Source: Hyphomonadaceae bacterium
Lineage (GTDB): Bacteria > Pseudomonadota > Alphaproteobacteria > Rhizobiales > Hyphomicrobiaceae
Direction of reading: 5' to 3'
NCBI GenBank assembly: GCA_019747815.1
Contig: JAIEQJ010000006.1
Coordinates: 1 to 64,000 of the forward strand
Length of the DNA stretch: 64,000 nt
Shown here: piece by piece, positions 56,092 through 64,000 of the stretch
Position numbering within the stretch: the first letter of the stretch is position 1
Layout of the letters: the number at the start of each line of letters is the position of its first letter
Notes under the pieces: model-generated
Database searches by the model: none
Seen by the model: the letters and a program-made list of their open reading frames with translations, nothing else
What the model was told of the DNA's origin: nothing
Made by a program: the position numbers and the translations under genes

Positions 56092-56889
56092 TCAACCAAA
56101 CTCCACCGCCATGCCGTCGTAGCCCGGCTCGACGTGCGGCGGCAGCTGGCGGCGAAGAGCCTCGTAGTCGAGCTCAACCGTCATGTGCGTGAGGATTGCG
56201 CGCTTGACCCGCAGGCGTTCGATCCAATCCAGCGCCTGCTTGACCGAGAAATGGCTCGGATGCGGCGTGGGACGCAGCGCATCGACGATCCACAGATCGA
56301 GGCCCTCCAGCAACGGCAGGGAGCGTTCCGGAATGCCGCTGACATCGGGCGAGTAGGCCACATTGCCGAAGCGAAATCCCAGCGACGGCCCGCCACCATG
56401 CTCCTGCGCGATCGGCACTACTTCGATCATGCCGCCGGCACCCTCAATCCGAATGGCTTCCGGCGGGCGGATGTCGTGCGCCTGCAGAATGGATGGATAC
56501 GGGGAGCCGGGCGCTTGGGAAAAGCAGTACTCGAACCGGTTCTCCAGCGCTTTGCGCGTCGACGCGTCGGCCCACACCTTCACGCGCCGCCGCATATTGA
56601 AGAACACGCCGCGCAGGTCATCAATGCCGTGGGTGTGGTCGGCGTGATCGTGCGTGTAGAGCACCCCGTCCAGGGTCTCGACGCCCGCCTCGAGCAATTG
56701 CTCGCGCAGATCGGTCGGCGTGTCGACCAGCACTGTCGTGCGGCCACCCTTGGCAAAGCGGTCAACGAGCAGCGCGCAGCGCCGCCGCCGGTTCTTCGGA
56801 TTGGTCGGATCGCACGAGCCCCAGACCGGCCCAACGCGGGGCACACCGCCGGACGATCCCGTGCCGAGCAAAGTGAACCTGGTGCTCAT
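56092..56889 (-). CDS. MBL-fold metallo-hydrolase (PhnP-like)
   Basis: 265 residues of metallo-beta-lactamase fold with the metal motif THDHADHTHGIDD, further ligands around AYSPDVSG, and GTGSSGGVPRVG at the start, which matches PhnP-type phosphodiesterases. No phn genes are nearby; in Alphaproteobacteria this gene is regularly found with tatD and metG. It overlaps the tatD stop by 4 bases, so translation is probably coupled. Confidence 0.9.
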   Translation of the reverse strand: MSTRFTLLGTGSSGGVPRVGPVWGSCDPTNPKNRRRRCALLVDRFAKGGRTTVLVDTPTDLREQLLEAGVETLDGVLYTHDHADHTHGIDDLRGVFFNMRRRVKVWADASTRKALENRFEYCFSQAPGSPYPSILQAHDIRPPEAIRIEGAGGMIEVVPIAQEHGGGPSLGFRFGNVAYSPDVSGIPERSLPLLEGLDLWIVDALRPTPHPSHFSVKQALDWIERLRVKRAILTHMTVELDYEALRRQLPPHVEPGYDGMAVEFG

Positions 56890-57680
56890 GTCGCCATCGC
56901 GTCGCGCGGCGTTTTTTTGTAGAGGCGCAAGAAATTCTCGGTCGTTGCTCGGGCCAGTTCCTCAAGTGTAACGCCTTTCATCCTGGCAAGCTCTGCGGCG
57001 GTTTCGACGACAAAAGCCGGCTCATTGCGCCTTCCGCGGTACTTGCCGGGTGCGAGGTAGGGTGCGTCCGTCTCCACCAGCAGCCGGTCGAGCGGTACGG
57101 TTTTGGCCACCTCGCGGAGCACGTCGGATTTCTTGAACGTCACGATCCCAGAGAACGAGACGTAAAGGCCGAGGTCGACCGCGCGGCACGCCAGCTCTGC
57201 CCCGCCCGTGTAGCAGTGGAGCACCGCCGGAAACGCCCCGATTGCCATCTCCTCCTCCAGGATCTTGGCCACGTCGCTGTCGGCATCGCGGGCATGGATG
57301 ACGAGCGGCAACTGCGTCTCGCGCGCCGCGGCGATGTGATTGCGAAAGCCCTGCGTCTGTGCCGCCCGGGGACTGTTGTCGTAGAAATAGTCGAGACCGG
57401 CCTCGCCGATAGCCACGACCTTGGGATGGCGGCTCAGCCGTACGATCTCCGCCACCGGCACATCCAGCTCCTCATGCGCGTAATGAGGATGCGTGCCTAC
57501 GGAACAGAAGACATTGGCGTGAGCGTCTGCGATCGCAAGCAGGCGATCGAAGCGGCGAATGCGGGTGGAGATCGAGACCATGAGCCCGACGCCAGCCGCC
57601 TTGGCCCGGGCTATCACGCCATCGAGCTCGTCGGCAAAGTCGGGGAAGTCGAGGTGGCAATGGTGGTCGACAAGCTTCAT
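56886..57680 (-). CDS. TatD-family hydrolase (3'-5' DNase)
   Basis: 264 residues of TIM-barrel amidohydrolase fold with the first metal motif HHCHLDFPDF, EAGLDYFYD, HARD and the final Asp in LVETDAPYLAP. TatD proteins are Mg-dependent exonucleases linked to DNA repair and fragmentation. ATG 57680 begins the conserved MKLVDHHCHLD. It lies between metG upstream and the MBL gene downstream on the same strand. Confidence 0.93.
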   Translation of the reverse strand: MKLVDHHCHLDFPDFADELDGVIARAKAAGVGLMVSISTRIRRFDRLLAIADAHANVFCSVGTHPHYAHEELDVPVAEIVRLSRHPKVVAIGEAGLDYFYDNSPRAAQTQGFRNHIAAARETQLPLVIHARDADSDVAKILEEEMAIGAFPAVLHCYTGGAELACRAVDLGLYVSFSGIVTFKKSDVLREVAKTVPLDRLLVETDAPYLAPGKYRGRRNEPAFVVETAAELARMKGVTLEELARATTENFLRLYKKTPRDAMAT

Positions 57681-57772
57681 GGCGCTATGGGCTTGGATGT
57701 CAGAATACCCAGGCACACCAGCAGAGCCTTGCACCCGAGCCTCCGACCCCATACCAACCTTTCGTCATCGCG

Positions 57773-59371
57773 TCACTTCTGAGGCTTTGGCTTCTTGGGC
57801 TTGCCCTCGGCCGCAGCAGCTTCCTCGGGGTCGACGTAGCGCGGGAAGGCGCCGGCCGGTGTCGGGATGGGCGTGCCGGGCCTCAGCCTCCCGGCAGCAC
57901 CCAGGCCCGCGAAGCTGCGCGCCTCCGGCACCTGCCGCAGGCCGTCGAGCAGTTTGCCCGCACCCGCAGGCGTTGCCGGCTGGGCCAGGATCGCGACCTG
58001 CCGCACGACCTCCGCCGTCACGTAGAGGATCGTTTCCATGCGCTTGACATCGCTCTTGCGCTTGGCCCACGGCTCCTCGCCTGCAAAGTAGCGGTTGGCA
58101 TCCGCGACCACGGCCCATACGGCATCGAGGTACTGCTTGATCGCCTGCCGGTCCATGGCCTCGCGCGCCTTGGCATACATGCCGTCGGCCGCCGCCAGAA
58201 TGGCCTTGTCGGCGTCCGTGAAGACTCCAGGCTCGGGGATCAGGCCATCGCAGTTCTTGGCGATCATCGACAGCGAGCGCTGGGCGAGATTGCCGAGGTC
58301 GTTCGACAGATCCGCGTTAATGCGGTTGACGATGGCGTCGTGGTTGTAGTTGCCATCCTGGCCGAACACCACTTCGCGCAGGAAGAAGTAGCGCGTCTGG
58401 TCGACGCCGTAGGCATTCACCAGATCGAACGGATCGACCACGTTGCCGACCGACTTCGACATCTTCTCGCCGCGGTTCAGCACGAAGCCATGCGAGAAGA
58501 CGCGCTTGGGCAGCTCAATGCCCGCCGACATCAAAAAAGCCGGCCAATAGACCGCATGAAAGCGCAGGATGTCCTTGCCGATGACGTGCACATCGGCCGG
58601 CCAATAGCGCCACAGCGGACTGTTCGCATCGGGGAAGCCGACGCCGGTGATGTAGTTGGTCAGCGCGTCCACCCACACGTACATGACGTGACCAGGCACG
58701 TTCGGCACCGGGATGCCCCAGTCGAGCGTCGTGCGCGAGATCGACAGGTCCTCCAGGCCGCCCTTCACGAAGCTTACGACCTCGTTCCTGCGCTCACGCG
58801 GCAGGATGAAATCGGGGTTCTGCTCGTAATGGGCGAGGAGCCTGTCCTGGTAGGCCGAAAGGCGGAAGAAGTAGGTATCCTCCTCGAACCATTCGACCGG
58901 CGTGCCTTGTGGCCCCAGGTGCACGCCGTCCGGTCCCAGCGTGGTTTCCTTCTCGGCATAAAAGGCTTCATCACGCACGGAGTACCAGCCGGCGTATCGC
59001 TTCAGAAAGATGTCGCTGTTGTGCGCGCCCTGCATGCGCCGCCAGATTTCCTCCGATGCGCGGTAGTGCCGAGGCTCCGTGGTGCGGATGAAATCGTTGT
59101 TGGACAGGTTCAACGCCGCTGCCATCTCGCGAAAGCGGGACGCATTGCGGTCGGCCAGCGCGCGGGGGCTCAGGCCCTCCTTCTGCGCGGTCTGCTTCAT
59201 CTTGAGACCGTGCTCGTCGGTGCCGGTCAGAAAGAATACGTCCTTGCCATCCAGCCGCTCAAAGCGCGCGATCGCATCGGTGGCGATCGCCTCGTAGGCG
59301 TGACCGATGTGAGGGGTGCCGTTCGGATAGGAGATGGCGGTCGTGATATAGAATTTCTCTTGCCCGCGCAT
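57773..59371 (-). CDS. metG: methionyl-tRNA synthetase
   Basis: 532 residues. Class I signatures [10 protein letters not shown] (HIGH) and EKMSKSVGN (KMSKS) are present, and the anticodon-binding helical domain follows. The connective peptide lacks zinc-binding cysteine pairs, and there is no C-terminal EMAP-type tRNA-binding domain; instead the chain ends with a Lys/Pro-rich tail ([10 protein letters not shown]). This is the short form usual in Alphaproteobacteria. About 260 bases without a gene precede it, likely its promoter region. Confidence 0.96.
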   Translation of the reverse strand: MRGQEKFYITTAISYPNGTPHIGHAYEAIATDAIARFERLDGKDVFFLTGTDEHGLKMKQTAQKEGLSPRALADRNASRFREMAAALNLSNNDFIRTTEPRHYRASEEIWRRMQGAHNSDIFLKRYAGWYSVRDEAFYAEKETTLGPDGVHLGPQGTPVEWFEEDTYFFRLSAYQDRLLAHYEQNPDFILPRERRNEVVSFVKGGLEDLSISRTTLDWGIPVPNVPGHVMYVWVDALTNYITGVGFPDANSPLWRYWPADVHVIGKDILRFHAVYWPAFLMSAGIELPKRVFSHGFVLNRGEKMSKSVGNVVDPFDLVNAYGVDQTRYFFLREVVFGQDGNYNHDAIVNRINADLSNDLGNLAQRSLSMIAKNCDGLIPEPGVFTDADKAILAAADGMYAKAREAMDRQAIKQYLDAVWAVVADANRYFAGEEPWAKRKSDVKRMETILYVTAEVVRQVAILAQPATPAGAGKLLDGLRQVPEARSFAGLGAAGRLRPGTPIPTPAGAFPRYVDPEEAAAAEGKPKKPKPQK

Positions 59372-59633
59372 GGTGGCAGAGCTCCGTTCAAGGCTGGTCC
59401 TAGTTGGGCGAATGGCGCCGTCCGTCGCGGGCGGCTGCGCACAAATCAGCGCATTCGCGCGCCAACCGGGGCGGCCGCAACGGGCGCAAAAGAGCAAAAA
59501 GGTGATGCGTCGAGGGTCATCGCTACGAGATCGCTGCTCTGAGTGCGCGCTGCAGTATCACGAAAGCGCCCTCCGCGCCAACTCCTAGATCCCGGGCCTG
59601 CCGATATGTAGGACCACAGTCGGGAAGCATGGG

Positions 59634-60755
59634 CTACATGCGCGCAGCGCTCTCCAGCCGCGCCAGGATGCGCATGATCAGCGCCTTGCGATCAAGGTTG
59701 AGCTCGTCGGCATCGGTCTTGTCGCGCAAAATCGCTTCCCACAAGGCCGCCCACTGCGGCACTCCGGATTCGGGAATGAGCCGCTTGGCGAGAGCGACGT
59801 CCGCAGGCGCTCCCTGGCCTGTCGCGCGCGCACGTACCAGGTGCGCCAGGGTGTCAAGAAGAAGCTCAAAGAACACGGCAAACCGCTGCTCCTGGGCTGC
59901 GGCAGCGAGCGAGTCGGTGAGCGTGTGGGCGGCCGTCCAGTCGACCGCGGGGAGCTGCGCGAAGATGCCGGCAAGACGCTGATGCAGGTCGAGCCCGCCC
60001 GATGCAGCCAATTGCAAGGCCCGGCGCACACTGCCCGCGGCGAGGCGCTCGAACTGGTCCCATTGCTCGGTCGTTGGCTTCTCCACATCTGCCGCCGCCA
60101 CAGCCGCGTCGGTGGCTTGACGCAGCGGCCCGGCCGCGAGCGGCTGCAAATCCAAACGGCGGCAGCGTGAAAGAATCGTCGGCAGGAGGCCGCTCGGCTC
60201 CGACGCGATCAGGAGAAACAGCGCGCGCCGCGGCGGCTCCTCGAGCGACTTCAGGAGCGCGTTGGCCGCATTGAGATTGAGCTCATCGGCCGCATCGACG
60301 ATCACGACGCGCCATGTCTCATCGCCCGACGTCAGCCCCAGGAACGATTTCAGGCGGCGCACCTCATCGACAGGGATCGCACTGCCAAACCGCTTGGCCT
60401 TCGCGTCGTAAGGACGGCGCAGGACCAGCAGGCCCGCGTGCGAAAGCGCCGCCACCTGCCGCGCCGCGGCTGAACCCGCAGAGACTTCGAGGCTCTTTCC
60501 GGATGGGTCGCGCTCCTCCTGCCGTGCCAGCACATGCCGCGCCAGGCGATAGGCCAATGTCGCCTTGCCGATCCCGGCACGCCCCGCGAGCAGCCAGGCA
60601 TGATGCATGCGTCCGCCGGCAAATGCTGCCGCCAGTGACTGCTCCGCCGCGGCATGCCCGAACAGAGCTTGCGTTTCACGCGGGTGCGGAAAACCATCGA
60701 GACGATCGGCCTCGGGTTGCGCCTCGACCTCCTGGACCGCGGGTGCGCGCGCCAT
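59634..60755 (-). CDS. holB: DNA polymerase III subunit delta'
   Basis: 373-residue AAA+ clamp-loader subunit. P-loop-like GRAGIGKATLAYRLARHVL and the sensor region DAADELNLNAANALLKSLEEPP are visible. The zinc-finger cysteines that E. coli delta' carries after the P-loop are absent; the segment is VSAGSAAARQVAALSHAGLL. With DnaX and HolA it loads the beta clamp. It overlaps the tmk stop (TGATG). Confidence 0.94.
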   Translation of the reverse strand: MARAPAVQEVEAQPEADRLDGFPHPRETQALFGHAAAEQSLAAAFAGGRMHHAWLLAGRAGIGKATLAYRLARHVLARQEERDPSGKSLEVSAGSAAARQVAALSHAGLLVLRRPYDAKAKRFGSAIPVDEVRRLKSFLGLTSGDETWRVVIVDAADELNLNAANALLKSLEEPPRRALFLLIASEPSGLLPTILSRCRRLDLQPLAAGPLRQATDAAVAAADVEKPTTEQWDQFERLAAGSVRRALQLAASGGLDLHQRLAGIFAQLPAVDWTAAHTLTDSLAAAAQEQRFAVFFELLLDTLAHLVRARATGQGAPADVALAKRLIPESGVPQWAALWEAILRDKTDADELNLDRKALIMRILARLESAARM

Positions 60756-61411
60756 CAGCGCTGGCCCGGAAGCATGAGGCGGCGCTCGACCTGCGCCATC
60801 ACCTCGGCTGCGATCTGCTCTTGCGGAGCCGTGCCGTCGAGCACATGGCAGCGATGCGGCTCGGCCTTGGCAACGGCGAGGAAGCCCTCACGCAGCCGCA
60901 TATGGTAGTCGATCTCGCGCTTCTCATACGCGTCCTCCCCCGACAGTGCCTGCGCGAGGCGGCGTGTGGTGGCGCGACTCAATCCCACCTCGGCGGGGAT
61001 ATCGAGGATGAACGTGAGATCGGGATAGGTCAGCTTCACGACGATGAGCTCGAAAGCCTTGAATACATCGAGCGGCAGCCCGCCCGCCTCCACCTGGTAC
61101 ACGCGCGTGGAGTCGGAAAAGCGGTCGGAGATGACCCAACGACCGGCGACCAGGGCGGGGCGGATCACCTTCTCAATATGATCCGCCCGCGCCGCGTAGA
61201 AAAGCAGCGCCTCCGAGAGCGGAGAGTGCGGAGCGGTTGCAGGATCGAGAATGAGATTGCGTACCTGCTCCGCGAACGGCGAGCCGCCCGGCTCACGCGT
61301 GAGGGTGCCGTCGATTCCTCTCGAGCGCAGGGCCTCTGCCAGCAGACGCGCCTGCGTGGATTTGCCGGAGCCCTCGCCGCCTTCGAAGGTGATGAACCGA
61401 CCGGATGGCAT
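60755..61411 (-). CDS. tmk: thymidylate kinase
   Basis: 218 residues starting MPSGRFITFEGGEGSGKSTQARLL, which includes the P-loop. The DRF motif (SDRFSDSTRVYQ) and the lid region (RRLAQALSGEDAYEKRE) are present. It phosphorylates dTMP to dTDP. It ends at holB with overlapping stop and start codons, a conserved tmk-holB pair, and lies downstream of the D,D-carboxypeptidase gene. TTG 61435 is a less likely start. Confidence 0.96.
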   Translation of the reverse strand: MPSGRFITFEGGEGSGKSTQARLLAEALRSRGIDGTLTREPGGSPFAEQVRNLILDPATAPHSPLSEALLFYAARADHIEKVIRPALVAGRWVISDRFSDSTRVYQVEAGGLPLDVFKAFELIVVKLTYPDLTFILDIPAEVGLSRATTRRLAQALSGEDAYEKREIDYHMRLREGFLAVAKAEPHRCHVLDGTAPQEQIAAEVMAQVERRLMLPGQR

Positions 61412-61471
61412 AAATTGCACAGGCCGCGCCGCCAAGCGACACTGGCCGGCCTGCTCCTTTGCAAGACCCTG

Positions 61472-62680
61472 CTACCGCATCCACCCGGTAGCCAAATAGA
61501 GCAGCGAGTCAAGCCCGCGGCGCACGAAGCCGGCCTTGCCGACGTCTTCAGCCGCGAAAAGCGGCACTTCGTTCATGGCGTCGGACGATGTTGTCACACG
61601 CAAGATGGCCACCTGATCGCCCTTTTTGATCGGCGGCTTGAGGGGGCCTTTGTAGAAGATCCTCCCGGAAAGCTTCTGATTGGCCGGATAGCGCGGGAGC
61701 ACGACGTTGACGCCATTGTCGCCGGTGAGGGGCATGTACATGCGTTCCCCGCCCCAAATCCGGGCATGCCCCACAACCTCTCCCGCCTCGAACAACTTGA
61801 CCTCGGAAAAGTTCTTGAAACCCCACTCGAACAGGCGACGCCCGTCGTCCTTGCGCTCCTCCGGCGTGGTGGCGCCGCCGATGACCATGATCAACCGGCG
61901 ATTGTCGACCTTGGCGGAGGCGGCGATGCCATATCCTGCCTCCTTGACATATCCGGTCTTGAGGCCGTCGACACCGGCAACCGCTCCCAGCAACGGGTTG
62001 CGATTGAAAAACTTGTGCTGCCGATAGGCGAACTCGCGCTGCGCGAACAGCGGATAATACTCGGGGTAGTCCTTGATGATGATGCGCGCCAGAACGGCCA
62101 GCTCCCGCGCCGTGGCCAGATGCTCAGGGTGATAGAGCCCCGTGGCGTTCTTGAAGACCGACTTCTTGAGGCCGAGCTGGCGGGCCTGTTCCGTCATGGC
62201 CAACGCAAATTGCCGTTCGCTGCCGCTGAGCCGCTCCGCCATGGCGATCGAGGCGTCATTGCCCGATTGCACGATGATGCCGCGCAGCATCTCATCGACC
62301 TTGGCGGTCTTGCCCAGCGGCACGAACATCGCCGACGTGCGCGACGGCGCGCCGCCCGTCCGCCAGGCATACTCGCTCATCACGACGTCGGTGTCGGGCG
62401 TGATCTCTCCCGCCCGCAGGGCGTTGAATATCATGATGAGCAGCATCAGCTTGCTCATGCTCGCGGGGGGCACAAGCTCATCGGCATTGCGCTGAAACAG
62501 GACCGCCCCCGAATCGGCATCCATGAGGATGGCCTGGGGAGATTTGAGCACCACATCGCCGCTCTGCGCCCGTCCGTGTGACGAGCCGGCAATGAGCGGG
62601 GCGAGTGCCACCAGCAGGGCTGTCACTGCACGCAAAAGCCGCTGTGACGGCCGAGGCGCGGCAGCGCTGAGCATCACCAT
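61472..62680 (-). CDS. dacC: D-alanyl-D-alanine carboxypeptidase (PBP5/6 family)
   Basis: 402 residues. A signal peptide ends near GRAQS (about 39). The three serine-transferase motifs are present: Ser74-x-x-Lys77 (PPASMSKLM), SGN (VQSGNDAS) and KTG (VDGLKTGYVK). A C-terminal domain and a final amphipathic stretch (RRGLDSLLYLATGWMR) would anchor it to the outer face of the inner membrane. It trims the terminal D-Ala from pentapeptides. ATG 62680 has AGGA close upstream. Confidence 0.95.
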   Translation of the reverse strand: MVMLSAAAPRPSQRLLRAVTALLVALAPLIAGSSHGRAQSGDVVLKSPQAILMDADSGAVLFQRNADELVPPASMSKLMLLIMIFNALRAGEITPDTDVVMSEYAWRTGGAPSRTSAMFVPLGKTAKVDEMLRGIIVQSGNDASIAMAERLSGSERQFALAMTEQARQLGLKKSVFKNATGLYHPEHLATARELAVLARIIIKDYPEYYPLFAQREFAYRQHKFFNRNPLLGAVAGVDGLKTGYVKEAGYGIAASAKVDNRRLIMVIGGATTPEERKDDGRRLFEWGFKNFSEVKLFEAGEVVGHARIWGGERMYMPLTGDNGVNVVLPRYPANQKLSGRIFYKGPLKPPIKKGDQVAILRVTTSSDAMNEVPLFAAEDVGKAGFVRRGLDSLLYLATGWMR

Positions 62681-62735
62681 GTATCCTGAAACTACAACAA
62701 CCTGGGTGGACTATCGGACCGGCTGAGGCAACAAG

Positions 62736-63377
62736 TCAACGGCCGAGCCCGGGCCGGGTCGCGGTCCACGCCGCGACACGATACCAGTGCTGGCTCGCCA
62801 GGAAGCGCTGCTCGTAGTGGTCGTCGCCGTTGAGGGGCGCCCGGCCGGCGTAGCGCACACGGACCATCGCTGTGCCTTGCATCTCGAACCCCAGGAGCCG
62901 AGCGCTGGCGCGCGACAGGTCGATGACGCGTCCGCGCGCATAGGGCCCCCTGTCGTTGAGGCGCACCAGCAGGGTGCGCCCGTTGGAGAGGTTCGTGACA
63001 TAGGCATAGGAGGGAAGGGGCAGCGTCGGGTGGGCCGCAGTCAGCGCCCACATATCGAAGACCTCTCCATTGGCCGTTTTGCGCCCGTGAAAATCCTCGC
63101 TGTAGAAGGAGGCGACACCTGTCCGATCGTAGGTGGGATCCTCGACCGGTGTATAGAGGATGCCGTCGATCCTGTAGGGATTGCCCACCTTGTAGATGCC
63201 GCCGCCTTTCGGGACGGGTTGGCCCAATGGAACAACACGCGGGCTTACGGGTGCATCGGTGCGGGGTGTGCTGCGCGCCTCGCGGCCGCGATCGGCGGGG
63301 GCACAGGCGCTGGATAGAACAACAAGAAGACCGGTGCCGAGGCCGAGGGCCCGGCTCCATCGGAACGACGTACGCAT
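62736..63377 (-). CDS. rlpA: RlpA-family septal ring lytic transglycosylase / lipoprotein
   Basis: 213 residues. N-terminal signal with Cys25 in VVLSSACAP as a possible lipidation site, although the lipobox lacks Leu at -3. A double-psi beta-barrel domain follows (GVASFYSEDFHGRKTANGEVFD, NDRGPYARGRVIDLSRASA). No SPOR domain is present, unlike the P. aeruginosa enzyme. RlpA cleaves denuded glycan at the septum. A CtrA-like site lies in the upstream divergent region. Confidence 0.92.
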   Translation of the reverse strand: MRTSFRWSRALGLGTGLLVVLSSACAPADRGREARSTPRTDAPVSPRVVPLGQPVPKGGGIYKVGNPYRIDGILYTPVEDPTYDRTGVASFYSEDFHGRKTANGEVFDMWALTAAHPTLPLPSYAYVTNLSNGRTLLVRLNDRGPYARGRVIDLSRASARLLGFEMQGTAMVRVRYAGRAPLNGDDHYEQRFLASQHWYRVAAWTATRPGLGR

Positions 63378-63450
63378 GAAACAGTTGGCTCGCTCGAATG
63401 GCTCGCTCGCGCTGGCGTCTGCGCAAGCTGCATCAAGGTTGACACCGGAT

Positions 63451-63466
63451 CGTTAGCAACCCGTTA
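63451..63466. promoter_or_regulatory. candidate CtrA-binding site upstream of rlpA
   Basis: TTAG-CAACCCG-TTAAC differs by one base from the alphaproteobacterial CtrA consensus TTAA-N7-TTAAC. It lies 74-89 bases upstream of rlpA in the 244-base region shared with the divergent lipoprotein gene. A TTGACA (63438-63443) is close by. Inference from sequence only. Confidence 0.35.
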
Positions 63467-63621
63467 ACCACATCCGAGTCTGCAGGCCGGCGCCCAGCCC
63501 AAATGCATCACCTGATGCAATCCCGACAGCGCTGGATGACTCTTGGGGAAAAGGCAGCCCCGACCATGACCGCAAGCGCCTGCGCGACTATGGTGTGCGG
63601 CCGATCATTCGGGGGGTGCGC

Positions 63622-64000
63622 ATGTGGAAATATACCGCTTTGATCATTACAGCGATGCTTGGCGGCTGTGCCAGCTTCAGCTATCTCGGCGAGAGCTACA
63701 GCGCCCTGCAACCCCAGATCGTTACAACCAAGGCCGATACATGGCGGGTGTTCGACAGGACGGCGGAAGGCAAACTTCTTGTACAACGAAACCCCGGCAA
63801 CCCGACGGCGTCAGGCGTCGTCGGCGCGCTGGGTCTCGCTACGACCAATGCCGCCGCGCCGCAGCCCGACTATAGGGAGGCCGCAGAAGCCTTCCTGGCG
63901 CAGACCGGCCGCGGCTGCAGGATCAAGGACGGCTACCTCGTAGTCGCACCGTCATGGGAATTCACCTACGAGTGCGACAAGGCTCCCGTCACCGCAGGGG
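63622..64000 (+). CDS. putative lipoprotein (3' end beyond window)
   Basis: Open frame of 126 codons running off the right edge without a stop. It starts MWKYTALIITAMLGGCASFS with a good lipobox (LGGC, Cys16), so an envelope lipoprotein is likely. The mature part has no family I recognise; it contains a Gly/Ala-rich turn (GVVGALGLATTNAAAPQ) and two cysteines toward the edge (GRGCRIKD, YECDK). A G-run just upstream of ATG 63622 could serve as ribosome site; GTG 63616 is an alternative start. Confidence 0.75.
   Translation, partial: MWKYTALIITAMLGGCASFSYLGESYSALQPQIVTTKADTWRVFDRTAEGKLLVQRNPGNPTASGVVGALGLATTNAAAPQPDYREAAEAFLAQTGRGCRIKDGYLVVAPSWEFTYECDKAPVTAG

Noticed and set aside
60314-62581. 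755-codon plus-strand open frame
   Set aside because: Antisense to holB, tmk and dacC; composition of a shadow frame.
1-64000. tRNA, rRNA, tmRNA, riboswitch, CRISPR array or prophage
   Set aside because: Intergenic gaps are short and none showed a cloverleaf, a recognisable riboswitch core, regularly spaced repeats or phage genes on reading; a covariance-model scan was not possible here.

Overview
The window is a GC-rich bacterial chromosome segment with dense coding and no tRNA, rRNA or CRISPR that I could find. Gene content and order point to an alphaproteobacterium of the order Hyphomicrobiales (Rhizobiales). The markers are the fused ispDF, dusB-ntrB-ntrC followed by ntrY-ntrX-dat-hfq-hflX, rpsF-rpsR-DUF2232-rplI, the fabD-fabG-acpP-fabF-mltG-yicC-gmk run, a GAFTGA-less NtrX, and a palindromic repeat that is translated inside mazG. 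The genus cannot be fixed from the sequence alone.

Layout. 1-4.7 kb: lipA, a COQ10/RatA-type START protein, a VOC-CinA fusion, two homologous hairpin repeats, a MarR regulator and ispDF. 4.8-15.3 kb: the nitrogen-regulation block dusB-ntrB-ntrC, ntrY-ntrX, then dat, hfq and hflX; candidate NtrC sites precede both dusB and ntrY. 15.3-20.4 kb: an accessory minus-strand block holding a small membrane protein with its own terminator, a ThDP-dependent enzyme, a SAM methyltransferase, a Tat-type intradiol dioxygenase and a YeeE/YedE sulfur transporter. 20.4-26.3 kb: dnaE, a decayed transposase inside a dispersed palindromic repeat, mazG carrying another repeat in frame, arfB and dps. 26.5-36.5 kb: pepA, then envelope biogenesis (an LptF-LptG single-chain fusion, LptD, SurA) with pdxA and rsmA. 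36.5-43.3 kb, minus strand: gmk, yicC, mltG and the fatty acid cluster fabF-acpP-fabG-fabD. 43.5-56.1 kb, plus strand: ribosomal proteins S6, S18 and L9 with a DUF2232 protein, cfa, dnaB, alr, radA, cvpA, purF, a TAXI-like periplasmic protein with a LEA-like tail, and an SDR. 56.1-63.4 kb, minus strand: an MBL hydrolase, tatD, metG, holB, tmk, a D,D-carboxypeptidase and rlpA, ending in a divergent lipoprotein gene cut by the window edge.

Functional themes are lipoic acid, ubiquinone and isoprenoid supply; nitrogen sensing; replication (DnaE, DnaB, HolB, Tmk); lipopolysaccharide export together with outer-membrane folding; and peptidoglycan remodelling (MltG, Alr, DacC, RlpA). Most genes are housekeeping. 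I found no complete undescribed system. The most unusual features are the LptF-LptG fusion, the VOC-CinA fusion, the covarying hairpin pair, the repeat translated within MazG, and the tails on bS6 and on the TAXI-like protein.
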